From positions 1 to 15,874 of the forward strand of contig UQNM01000052.1 in assembly GCA_900542395.1 (NCBI GenBank): a stretch of DNA of 15,874 nucleotides, read 5' to 3'. The stretch comes from an uncultured Eubacteriales bacterium (GTDB lineage: Bacteria; Bacillota; Clostridia; Christensenellales; Aristaeellaceae). Positions within the stretch are counted from its first letter, which is position 1; each line of letters opens with the position of its first letter. A program made the translations under genes and the position numbers. The notes under the pieces were generated by a model. That model worked only from the letters and a program-made list of their open reading frames with translations, had not been told where the DNA came from and did not search any database. This document shows, in pieces, positions 7,595 to 13,820 of the stretch.

Positions 7595-9091
7595 TTATGC
7601 AAATCGGGTCAGGCCATCAAGCAGGGCGCCGAAAATGCCCTGCGCGCAGAAACTAAGCGTAAGGTTGAGCGCCATAAAACCGATCAGCCCCGCGGCCGCA
7701 TAGACGTTGATCTTCACGCGGCCGTTGCGCTCCGGGTGCTCGTGATCCGGGATGTAGAGCTGCATCGTCGTGCCCAGGAAGTAATAGGCGTTGAGCAGCG
7801 TGGAAATCGCCAGCGCGCACAGGGCGATGACCGTGTGCCGCCCGCCGGTCATCACCGCCGCCTGCGCCATCGTCACCTTGGTGACGAACACGCTCAGCAT
7901 CGGCACGCCGACCAGATTCGCCGCGCCCAGCGTGAAGGCGGCCGCCGCCAGCGGGCTGCGGTAGAAGCCGCCGCGCAGATCCTTGCGCAGGTGCGTGTCG
8001 CCGGAGGCGTGATCCAGCGTGTGCGCGGAGATGAACAGCATGGATTTCGTCGCCGAGTGCGCCAGCATGTGCCAGAGCGCGCAGAGCATGCCCAGCTCGT
8101 TGCCCAGACCCAGCGCGGCGAAGATGTAGCCGATCTGCGCAACGGAGGAATACGCCACCATCATGCGGGTCGTCTTGGCGCGCATGGCGTTGACCGAACC
8201 GGCCACCATGCCGATGGCGCCGAAGATGAACAGCACGTCGCAGATGCCCAGCGAGCGGATCACGTCAAAGCCGATGACGCGCACATACACCTTAATCAGC
8301 AGGAAGATGTAGCCCTTGGAGACGATGCTGGAGAGCATCGCGGAGCCGCTCGGCGTACTGTTCGAATACGCGGCGGGCAGCCACTTGTCAAACGGAAACA
8401 GCGCGCACTTCATCGCGAGGCCGACGCTGATGAGGCTGACCACCACCGTCAGCGGCACATGGTACTGGCCGCTCGCCGCCAGCTCGACGATGCGCTCGTG
8501 GATGTTGACCATCAGCAGATGGCCGGTGATCGTGTAGAGGATGACGATGCCGATGAGGAACAGGCTCGAACCGAGCAGGTTCATCATCATGTATCGAACG
8601 CCCGCGACCAGCGCGCGGCCGTGCTGGCGCATCATCACCAGACCGGCGGCCGCCAGCGTGTTGATCTCGATGAACACGAACGCGGTGAACAGGTCGTTGG
8701 TGTAGACCAGCGCGATCAGCGAGAGCATGGTCAAATCGGTCAGGATACAATAGATATTATACTTGGTCGGCTCGATATCCTTCTCCGAGCGGCGCATACC
8801 GCCCAAAAAGGAGAAGAGAATGACCAGCAGGAACACCGTCAGCGACACCGTCTCCAGCACGCCGACGCGGATTTCGTTGCCCCACGGCGCGGGGAAATGG
8901 CCCATCTTGTAGGCGTAGCTGTCGCCCGTTTGCAGCGTGTAGATCATCACGCTCACGGTGAACGCCAGATTCGCCGCCATCAGGAGCAGCGTCGTGTGCC
9001 GCGCGCGCCTGCCGCTCATCACCGAGCTGGCGACCGCGCCCATCAGCGTCAGCAGGATGCTGAAGAAAGGAAAGTTCTGAACGAACTGCAC
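7595..9091 (-). CDS. mrpD: MrpD-position antiporter subunit, divergent (first)
   Basis: 498 residues of the Proton_antipo_M family, directly after mrpC as mrpD is in classical mrp operons. Retained ion-path residues are E142 (FVFIEINT), K228 (LAMKCALFPFDKWLP), K259 (SIVSKGYIF) and H345/K349 (HSATKSMLF). Two motifs differ from its paralogues. The histidine of FPxHxWLP is aspartate (FPFDKWLP), and the usual GFVSKW is VFVTKV, keeping K405. The helix 7-8 loop is SNSTPSGSAMLSS rather than a VAP(A/T)P form. It may be a structural or coupling subunit with changed ion handling. GTG start, one base after the mrpC stop, with AAGGAGGAGG lying inside the end of mrpC. Confidence 0.88.
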   Translation of the reverse strand: MQFVQNFPFFSILLTLMGAVASSVMSGRRARHTTLLLMAANLAFTVSVMIYTLQTGDSYAYKMGHFPAPWGNEIRVGVLETVSLTVFLLVILFSFLGGMRRSEKDIEPTKYNIYCILTDLTMLSLIALVYTNDLFTAFVFIEINTLAAAGLVMMRQHGRALVAGVRYMMMNLLGSSLFLIGIVILYTITGHLLMVNIHERIVELAASGQYHVPLTVVVSLISVGLAMKCALFPFDKWLPAAYSNSTPSGSAMLSSIVSKGYIFLLIKVYVRVIGFDVIRSLGICDVLFIFGAIGMVAGSVNAMRAKTTRMMVAYSSVAQIGYIFAALGLGNELGMLCALWHMLAHSATKSMLFISAHTLDHASGDTHLRKDLRGGFYRSPLAAAAFTLGAANLVGVPMLSVFVTKVTMAQAAVMTGGRHTVIALCALAISTLLNAYYFLGTTMQLYIPDHEHPERNGRVKINVYAAAGLIGFMALNLTLSFCAQGIFGALLDGLTRFA

Positions 9092-9092
9092 G

Positions 9093-9467
9093 TTAGACCT
9101 CCTCCTTTCCCGAAAGCGCGATGATCTCGTCGAGGTTCAGCGTGTTATAGCGGTAATACAGCCGGATGGACAGCGCCAGCATCAGCGCCGACACGCTGAC
9201 GGAAACCACGATGCCCGTCAGCACCAGACCGGCCGGAATCGGGTTGATATACGCCTCGACGGATTGAATCCCGTCCACCACGATCGGCACCGTGCGCCCC
9301 TTGATGTAGCCCTGCGAGGCAAGGAAGAGGTAAACGGCCGTATCCATGATGTCCATGCCGATGATTTTCTTGATGAGGTTTTTGTTGAGCAGCATCGTGG
9401 AAAACCCGATGCAGAACAGGATGACGGAAACCGTCTCCTCGTAATTGACGAATAGCTTGTCCAGCAT
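9093..9467 (-). CDS. mrpC: MrpC/MnhC (NuoK-like) antiporter subunit
   Basis: 124 residues with three hydrophobic helices, the normal size and shape for MrpC/MbhG/NuoK. Family landmarks are NKNLIKKIIGMDIMDTAVYL between helices 1 and 2, and NPIPAGLVLTGIVVSVSVSA in helix 3, which corresponds to the usual DPLPQALVLTAIVI. NuoK-like subunits sit between the antiporter-like subunits and the rest of the membrane arm and help carry the coupling. ATG start with AAGGAGAGG upstream. It begins two bases after the stop of the mbhE-mrpB fusion and is followed one base later by mrpD, so the three are surely co-translated. Confidence 0.92.
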   Translation of the reverse strand: MLDKLFVNYEETVSVILFCIGFSTMLLNKNLIKKIIGMDIMDTAVYLFLASQGYIKGRTVPIVVDGIQSVEAYINPIPAGLVLTGIVVSVSVSALMLALSIRLYYRYNTLNLDEIIALSGKEEV

Positions 9468-9469
9468 CC

Positions 9470-10468
9470 TTACACCTCTCCTTTCCGGAACACGGCGTAG
9501 AAGGCGTACATCGTGCAGGTGACGATGAAGCCGACGCAGATGTTCAGCACCAGAATCAGGCCGCTGGAGAGAATCGCGCCCGGCGTGCCGAGGGGGATGA
9601 TGCTGTGGATGTCGTTCGCGCCGGTATAGAACGAATAGCACTTGCTGGCCGCGTAGGTGAGCAGCGAGCAGAGCACGACGCGCTGATACGTCTTATAGGT
9701 GAAGAACCGGCGGATATCCTTGAAGCCGAACGCCGTGACGTAGATCATCAGGCCCGCGCCCATGATCGCGCCGCCGGAGAAGCCGCCGCCCGGCGACAGA
9801 TGGCCGTTCAGCACGACGTATATGCCCAGCAGGATGACGATCGGGGTCAGAATTTTGGCGGTCATCTGCAAGATGGCGTCGTGGCGCGGTTCGTAGAAGT
9901 TATCCGCATGCGGCGCCTCGCGCATCGTGCGCGCAAGCTGGCTGTATTTCTCGCTCTCCGGGTCGAGGCGCAGCAGGAACAGCACGACCATCGCCGCCGT
10001 AAAGAGCACCGTGGATTCGCCCAGCGTATCGAACGCGCGGTAATCCAGAATCATGCCGGTGACGATGTTCACCGCGCCGGTCTCCTGCAGGCCCTTTTCG
10101 ATGTAGCGGGCGGAAACCTCGTTGTTGATCGGGTGATCCGGGCTGCCGAAGCTGGGCAGGTTCGTCACCGTGAACATCAGCAGCGCGATCATCGTCACGC
10201 AGATGAGCACGCACAGCACGCAGTACACGCCGCGGGAAACCTTGCTCCCGTTGCGGCTGTTCCACTCGTGCAGGCGCGCGGCGATTTCCTCTTCCTCCTG
10301 CCGTTCGCGCTCCACGCGCAGGCGGCGGGCGACGTCCGCCTCGGTCTCCTGCGCCTCGGAGGGCGTCTCCTGCGAGCGCACCATGTCGCGTTCGAGCGCA
10401 TCGTTTTCAAAGTCGATGATCTCGGCCGTGCGGCGCTTGAGCCTTGCGTACCATTCAGGCGTTGCCAT
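9470..10468 (-). CDS. mrpB: MbhE-MrpB fusion subunit with charged N-terminal arm
   Basis: 332 residues in three parts. Residues 1-78 are hydrophilic and rich in Glu and Arg (helical, perhaps coiled-coil). Residues about 80-167 match MbhE, the last module of canonical MrpA: a helix, a periplasmic stretch with ARYIEKGLQETGAVNIV, then ILDYRAFDTLGESTVLF. Residues about 200-326 match MrpB/MbhF, with GHLSPGGGFSGGAIMGAG at 222-239 and four hydrophobic helices. In Mbh and many Mrp systems these are two proteins or belong to MrpA and MrpB; here one frame holds both. The start is ATG at 10468, seven bases after GGAGGT. An in-frame upstream extension of 14 residues lacks such a site. It overlaps the mbhD-like gene by 14 bases. 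Confidence 0.9.
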   Translation of the reverse strand: MATPEWYARLKRRTAEIIDFENDALERDMVRSQETPSEAQETEADVARRLRVERERQEEEEIAARLHEWNSRNGSKVSRGVYCVLCVLICVTMIALLMFTVTNLPSFGSPDHPINNEVSARYIEKGLQETGAVNIVTGMILDYRAFDTLGESTVLFTAAMVVLFLLRLDPESEKYSQLARTMREAPHADNFYEPRHDAILQMTAKILTPIVILLGIYVVLNGHLSPGGGFSGGAIMGAGLMIYVTAFGFKDIRRFFTYKTYQRVVLCSLLTYAASKCYSFYTGANDIHSIIPLGTPGAILSSGLILVLNICVGFIVTCTMYAFYAVFRKGEV

Positions 10469-10769
10469 TGTCCGCACCTCCGTTTTGCTCGTTCTGCTTT
10501 TCTTGCGCATGGGCGCGGCGCACCTCGTTGCGCGCGTCGATGGCGTGGATCTTCTTGAGCGTCAGGAAGAACAGCAGGCTGGTCACGCCCGCGCCGACCG
10601 CCGCCTCCGTGATCGCCAGATCCGGCGATTCAAGCGTGATCCAGATGATCGACATAATCATCGAATAGCCCATATAAATGATGACGCTGGTGAGCAGATT
10701 GCGCGTCAGGCAGACGGCAATCGCGCACACGATCAAAAACAGCAGCATCATCTGCGTCACAATCGTCAT
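10455..10769 (-). CDS. mbhD: MbhD-like (DUF4040) antiporter subunit
   Basis: 104 residues, about three helices and a polar C-terminal tail ending QNGGADNGNA. ESPDLAITEAAVGAGVTSLLFF is the signature helix of MbhD and of the matching module in the C-terminal half of MrpA (NuoJ-like); its acidic residues are thought to lie on the ion path. ATG start with AAGGAGG seven bases upstream. The start overlaps the end of mrpG by four bases, and the end overlaps the next gene by 14. Its presence as a separate gene shows Mbh-like rather than classical Mrp organisation. Confidence 0.88.
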   Translation of the reverse strand: MTIVTQMMLLFLIVCAIAVCLTRNLLTSVIIYMGYSMIMSIIWITLESPDLAITEAAVGAGVTSLLFFLTLKKIHAIDARNEVRRAHAQEKQNEQNGGADNGNA

Positions 10770-11137
10770 GCCTGTTCCTCCTTCGCGCGCGCCGCCTCTT
10801 CGCGCTCCTGCGCCAGAGACTGCCCGTGCACGTTCATGTATTGCCCGCGCTCCTCGTTCGTCTCCACCTCCAGGCGGCAGAGCAGATGGCTCGCCACCGG
10901 GGAGGCCAGCCACAGGAACACGACCACCAGCAGGATTTTCAGCGCGGTGAAGCCGTCCGGCGCGCTGATGGCCAGACCGACCAGACAGAAGCTCACGCCC
11001 AGCGTATCGTTGAGCGCCGCCGCGTGCATGCGGTTGGCGGCGTACTTGAGCTTAAACACGCCGTACACGCCGACGCAGCAGACGAACAGGCCGACCAGCA
11101 TGAACGCCGCCGTCAAAACAAACCGAATCGCGCTCAC
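10766..11137 (-). CDS. mrpG: MrpG/MnhG antiporter subunit
   Basis: 123 residues with three hydrophobic helices. AANRMHAAALNDTLG after helix 1 and LWLASPVASHLL in helix 3 match the MnhG/MrpG/MbhC family (usual patterns RxHA...TLG and TxPxxxH). The C-terminal tail is charged (EREEAARAKEEQA). The start is GTG at 11137, overlapping the mrpF stop as GTGA. An in-frame TGA nine bases upstream rules out a longer protein. The ribosome binding site is weak (GGCGGG), so translation is probably coupled to mrpF. Confidence 0.92.
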   Translation of the reverse strand: MSAIRFVLTAAFMLVGLFVCCVGVYGVFKLKYAANRMHAAALNDTLGVSFCLVGLAISAPDGFTALKILLVVVFLWLASPVASHLLCRLEVETNEERGQYMNVHGQSLAQEREEAARAKEEQA

Positions 11138-11502
11138 TGCCGCTCACCCGCCTTTTCATCCCGAACCAGCGTTTCCACCGGGTTGTCGTTCCTCGCGCCG
11201 AGCAGCTCCTTCTCGTGCTGACGCTCGCGGTAAATGCCCGTGTAGACCTTGCACAGCACCACGACGGACAGGAAGCTGATCATCGCGTAAATCAGCGCGA
11301 TATCCGCCAGATATGCCTCGCCCAGATGCACGACGAACACGACCACCATGATGATGGTCAGCGTGCCGATCATGTTGACGGCCATAACCCGGTCGGAAAT
11401 GCGCGGGCCGAGGATGCAGCGCACCAGACACACCAGCGCCAGCAGCACCAGCACCGCCAGAGAACCGACGGTCAGCACGTCATAGCAGGTTTCAATGCTC
11501 AT
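11134..11502 (-). CDS. mrpF: MrpF/MnhF antiporter subunit
   Basis: 122 residues. Three helices with ILGPRISDRVMAVNMIG and YLADIALIYAMISFLSVV are the family signatures of MrpF/MbhB (GPxxxDRVxAxxxxG and DIALxYAxxxF). The tail after residue 92 is polar and longer than in most MrpF proteins. MrpE, F and G form the small-subunit module at one end of Mrp and Mbh complexes; in Mbh structures this module is thought to be where sodium translocation is linked. ATG start with AAGGAGG six bases upstream. It overlaps mrpE by 11 bases. Confidence 0.93.
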   Translation of the reverse strand: MSIETCYDVLTVGSLAVLVLLALVCLVRCILGPRISDRVMAVNMIGTLTIIMVVVFVVHLGEAYLADIALIYAMISFLSVVVLCKVYTGIYRERQHEKELLGARNDNPVETLVRDEKAGERQ

Positions 11503-12091
11503 GCTCTTCCTCCTTCGCCGCTTCCCGCGGGTTTTGTTCGGCGGGCGCCGCCTCGCAGGCCACCCGAATCTTCTCGGGCTTCTCCCCGTCCAGCTCGGCC
11601 TCGCCGGTCACGGAATCGGCCATGAATTTCTGCTTTTTCTCCATCTCGGAGAGCCGTTTCACGAACACGCCGTTATCCAGCCCGTCCACCATCGCCTCAT
11701 CCAGACAGTGCACCAGATAGCGGTCGCCCTCGAGCTGGCAGGTGATCGTGCCCGGCGTCAGCGTGATGGAATCGGCCAGCACAACGCGGTGGCGCAGCTC
11801 CACCAGACCGCTTTCAAAATGCACAAGCTGAGGCTTCGGCTCAAAATTCCGGTCAAGGATCATCCGGATCACCGTGATGTTGGCCTTGAAAATCTCCGCC
11901 AGCAGCGTCGCGCCGTAGCGAAGCGTCGCCGGGAGCCTGCGCAGATAATGAAGATCCTTCTTGAAGCTGTACCCCATGAATCGGCAGCTAAACCCGTACA
12001 GCACGGCGGCGAACGCCAGGCCGAACACGCCGATTTCGGTAGTCCACTTGCCGTTGAGAATCACCCACAGCGCAAAATAGACGATGAACAT
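11492..12091 (-). CDS. mrpE: MrpE/MnhE antiporter subunit
   Basis: 199 residues. One or two N-terminal helices (MFIVYFALWVILNGKW) are followed by a cytoplasmic domain holding LADSITLTPGTITCQLEGD and YLVHCLDEA, the hallmark of MrpE/MbhA. The last 60 residues are highly charged (ending AAKEEEHEH), longer than typical MrpE. The start is ATG at 12091, six bases after GGAGG. The open frame continues 62 codons upstream, but those codons would cross the -10 and -35 boxes at 12194-12222, so the longer form is rejected. First gene of the ten-gene operon. Confidence 0.93.
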   Translation of the reverse strand: MFIVYFALWVILNGKWTTEIGVFGLAFAAVLYGFSCRFMGYSFKKDLHYLRRLPATLRYGATLLAEIFKANITVIRMILDRNFEPKPQLVHFESGLVELRHRVVLADSITLTPGTITCQLEGDRYLVHCLDEAMVDGLDNGVFVKRLSEMEKKQKFMADSVTGEAELDGEKPEKIRVACEAAPAEQNPREAAKEEEHEH

Positions 12092-12187
12092 GCAAATCCT
12101 CCATTCACCCTTATACCCAACAAAGCAGCCCGCCTCCGGGAAGGAAACAGGCCGCTTCTTGGCGGACAGAATCGCCCGCCGGTGTAT
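12092..12187 (-). promoter_or_regulatory. GC-rich structured leader of the antiporter operon
   Basis: Between the predicted start of transcription and the mrpE ATG lie about 95 bases that can form two hairpins on the minus strand. One pairs GGCGGG with UCCGCC (12180-12161, 8-base loop). The other pairs GCGGCCUG with CGGGCUGC with two G-U pairs (12155-12125). No long U run follows either, so they are not plain terminators. No known riboswitch class was recognised. Confidence 0.3.
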
Positions 12188-12193
12188 ACGATT

Positions 12194-12222
12194 ATTGTAA
12201 TCTGCATGGAGTGTCTTGTCAA
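12194..12222 (-). promoter_or_regulatory. Promoter of the mrp/mbh operon
   Basis: TTGACA (12222-12217), a 17-base spacer and TACAAT (12199-12194) on the minus strand give a near-consensus housekeeping promoter. It is about 100 bases upstream of the mrpE ATG. It is the only strong promoter seen for the ten genes. Confidence 0.85.
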
Positions 12223-12300
12223 CCGCTATGCGGACGATTTTCTTCTCTATAATATGTAAGAACGCGCCTTCGTCCATACAGATTTCTTAATTCGCATTTT

Positions 12301-12329
12301 TTCACAAAGTTCCAATAAAACTGTATACA
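12301..12329 (+). promoter_or_regulatory. Promoter of the small unrecognised gene
   Basis: TTCACA (12301-12306), a 17-base spacer and TATACA (12324-12329) on the plus strand; five and four of six bases match consensus. It gives a leader of about 65 bases. Confidence 0.55.
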
Positions 12330-12402
12330 AATCCGCGGTTCTATCCCGCCCCCGCGCCGCATATGCTCTTTCAGAATTCAATCCGAAAGGGAGGGCTGCC
12401 CC

Positions 12403-12804
12403 TTGATCGCCAGAACAGAAACACATTCCGATCGCGAGCGCATCCTCGCGCTTCTCTCTCCGCGCAGCACGGACGCCTGCGTGCGTCAGGTCTTTGCGGA
12501 TATCGACGAGATCAACCGTCTGATGGAGTATTACTCCTTTCGAACGCCCCAGCTCGCGGATCGCTTTGCCGATATGCTCGAGGCCCGCTACCGCTACGAG
12601 ATTTTCGCCATCTACGGTCCGTCGCTCCTTCTGCGCCGGAGCAGCGACAGCAGCTATCTGCGGCTCGACCAGCTCCTCTCCTCGCTCATCCGCGTGGCCG
12701 TTCTGCGCCTTTGCTGCGAGGGCATCTATTCGCTGACCTCCGCGCAGATCGCCAGCGGCGACGGCCTGCTCTGTCTTGCCCTTCAAAAGCAGATGGCGGG
12801 GTAA
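12403..12804 (+). CDS. Small protein of unknown function, divergent from the antiporter operon
   Basis: 133 residues, not recognised. It looks mainly helical and soluble: an Arg/Asp-rich N-terminal half (DIDEINRLMEYYSFRTP, ARYRYEIFAIYGP) and a more hydrophobic C-terminal half (LLSSLIRVAVLRLCCEGIY). There is no signal peptide, clear helix-turn-helix or catalytic motif. Codon use has the strong G/C third-position bias of its neighbours, which favours real coding over the overlapping frames. The start is TTG at 12403 after GAAAGGGAGGG, about seven bases away, so the rare start is supported by the site. It shares an intergenic region with the mrp operon. It could be a regulator or accessory of it, but nothing in the protein shows this. 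Confidence 0.65.
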   Translation: MIARTETHSDRERILALLSPRSTDACVRQVFADIDEINRLMEYYSFRTPQLADRFADMLEARYRYEIFAIYGPSLLLRRSSDSSYLRLDQLLSSLIRVAVLRLCCEGIYSLTSAQIASGDGLLCLALQKQMAG

Positions 12805-12805
12805 T

Positions 12806-12824
12806 GGCCGCATCAGGCCTTTTT
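12806..12824 (+). terminator. Possible short terminator after the small gene
   Basis: GGCC (12806-12809) pairs with GGCC (12816-12819) around a six-base loop, and five T's follow. The stem is only 4 bp and lies partly inside the end of the convergent araC-type gene, so it is weak. Confidence 0.3.
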
Positions 12825-13712
12825 CCCTGCGTCTCTCCGATATGCCGTCGGCGATTTTCCCGTAATGCGCCGAAACTGACGCGCAAAGTAGCCGGGGCTG
12901 GAAAAGCCGCAGTCCAGCGCGATTTCCGTCACCGGCTGATTTGTCTCCGCAAGCATCTGCGCCGCGTGGCAGATACGCAGACGCTGCATGCAGGCAAGCG
13001 GCCGTTCCCGTAGGTAACGCCCGAATATCCGCTGTGCCTCCCGTGGGCAGACGTTCGCGCTCGCCGCAATATCGTCAAGCATCACCGCTGTGCCGATGTG
13101 CGTATTCATAAACGTCAACATCTGTTTGAGCCTCGTTTCGCCGATATCTGCTGTCGCGCAGGTCGGTGAGACGAGGCTTTTTTGACTGACCGCCAAAACC
13201 AATTCCGTCAGCGCTTCCCGCACTTGGAACTCAAAGCCCGTGCCTTCCTTCGCGCAGGCGTCAAACGCACGGCAAAACGCATCCAGACATGCCGCGTCCT
13301 CCCCATAATAATCCAGAAAGCAGCACGGCGAGCCTCGCTCCATCAGCGGACGAATGTATTTTACATCAAACACGCTGCCCGGCAGACCGGCCAAAATTCC
13401 TGCGTCAAAGACGAATGAGCGATAGCGGCAGGGCGTATCGACCAGCGCCGTCACGGAATGAATCACACCCGTGTTAATGAAGCAGCCAAACCCCGGCTTG
13501 ATATCACGCATAACCTCGCCGACGCCGACGCGCACCTTCCCCTCCAGCAGCAAAAAGATTTCCAACTGGCTGTGCCAGTGCGGCGGAACGCCGCCCGCAA
13601 TGAAATCATGCACGTCGCCATTGTTAGCAACCAAATCAAAGGGTGGCATCACATCGTCGCGCAGTTCCATGCCGTTCACATCGGTGTACAGGCTTCTCCG
13701 GTTTTGAATCAT
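12813..13712 (-). CDS. AraC family transcriptional regulator with cupin sensor domain
   Basis: 299 residues. The N-terminal cupin (about 25-100) has PPHWHSQLEIFLLLEGKVRV and GCFINTGVIHSV, typical of AraC-type ligand-binding domains. The C-terminal pair of helix-turn-helix motifs spans about 193-293. The first is MLDDIAASANVCPREAQRIF. The second, VTEIALDCGFSSPGYFARQF, is followed by the family signature ending RRITGKSPTAYRR. Such proteins usually activate a nearby operon on binding a small ligand. Its divergent position makes the MATE-HAD pair the likely target. The start is ATG at 13712 with AAGGAG five bases upstream; a longer frame upstream would run over the promoter. Its stop is eight bases from that of the convergent small gene. 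Confidence 0.93.
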   Translation of the reverse strand: MIQNRRSLYTDVNGMELRDDVMPPFDLVANNGDVHDFIAGGVPPHWHSQLEIFLLLEGKVRVGVGEVMRDIKPGFGCFINTGVIHSVTALVDTPCRYRSFVFDAGILAGLPGSVFDVKYIRPLMERGSPCCFLDYYGEDAACLDAFCRAFDACAKEGTGFEFQVREALTELVLAVSQKSLVSPTCATADIGETRLKQMLTFMNTHIGTAVMLDDIAASANVCPREAQRIFGRYLRERPLACMQRLRICHAAQMLAETNQPVTEIALDCGFSSPGYFARQFRRITGKSPTAYRRDAGKKA

Positions 13713-13729
13713 GCTTTCTCCTTCTTGTC

Positions 13730-13801
13730 GCTTTTGTGCCAGTATATACCGTTTTTTTGCAAGAATCAAGCCTTTTCATTCGCTATAATATCATCAAAAG
13801 C
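13730..13801. promoter_or_regulatory. Divergent control region with 7-bp inverted half-sites
   Basis: GCTTTTG (13730-13736) and CAAAAGC (13795-13801) are inverted copies flanking both promoters, 65 bases apart. They could be regulator half-sites, but the match is short. On the plus strand TATAAT (13784-13789) serves the MATE gene. No good -35 lies 16-18 bases upstream of it, which fits a promoter that needs an activator. Confidence 0.35.
13741..13769 (-). promoter_or_regulatory. Promoter of the AraC-type regulator
   Basis: On the minus strand TTGATT (13769-13764), a 17-base spacer and TATACT (13746-13741) form a good promoter about 30 bases before the ATG. The -10 overlaps the palindrome GTATATAC. 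Confidence 0.65.
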
Positions 13802-13820
13802 AATGATAGGAGGCTTCCTC

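Larger units (their letters stand above)
12092..12402. other. Divergent intergenic region, antiporter operon / unknown gene
   Basis: These 311 bases hold the operon leader and promoter (minus strand), about 80 AT-rich bases in the middle, and a plus-strand promoter for the unknown gene. No other credible reading frame was found. The sequence TGTATAC occurs twice (12183-12189 and 12323-12329), once near each predicted transcription start. Confidence 0.7.

Noticed and set aside
6524..9124. 866-residue plus-strand frame across two antiporter genes
   Set aside because: Antisense shadow caused by third-position G/C bias; no ribosome binding site or domain.
2465..12091. Energy-converting hydrogenase or complex I operon
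   Set aside because: Only membrane-arm families are present; no CxxC-type NiFe, iron-sulfur or NuoB/C/D/I-like protein is encoded in the window.
12248..12253. TATAAT as a second plus-strand promoter
   Set aside because: No -35-like hexamer lies 16-18 bases upstream.
12092..12277. N-terminal extension of mrpE by 62 codons
   Set aside because: It would overlap the strong promoter at 12194-12222, and the family start MFIVYFALW has a good ribosome binding site.
12247..12813. Minus-strand frame opposite the small unrecognised gene
   Set aside because: No ribosome binding site and low-complexity composition; the plus-strand frame has better coding bias and start signals.
12363..13013. 216-residue plus-strand frame overlapping the small unrecognised gene and the AraC gene
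   Set aside because: Its codon positions do not show the local bias, and it runs into the conserved AraC DNA-binding region on the opposite strand.
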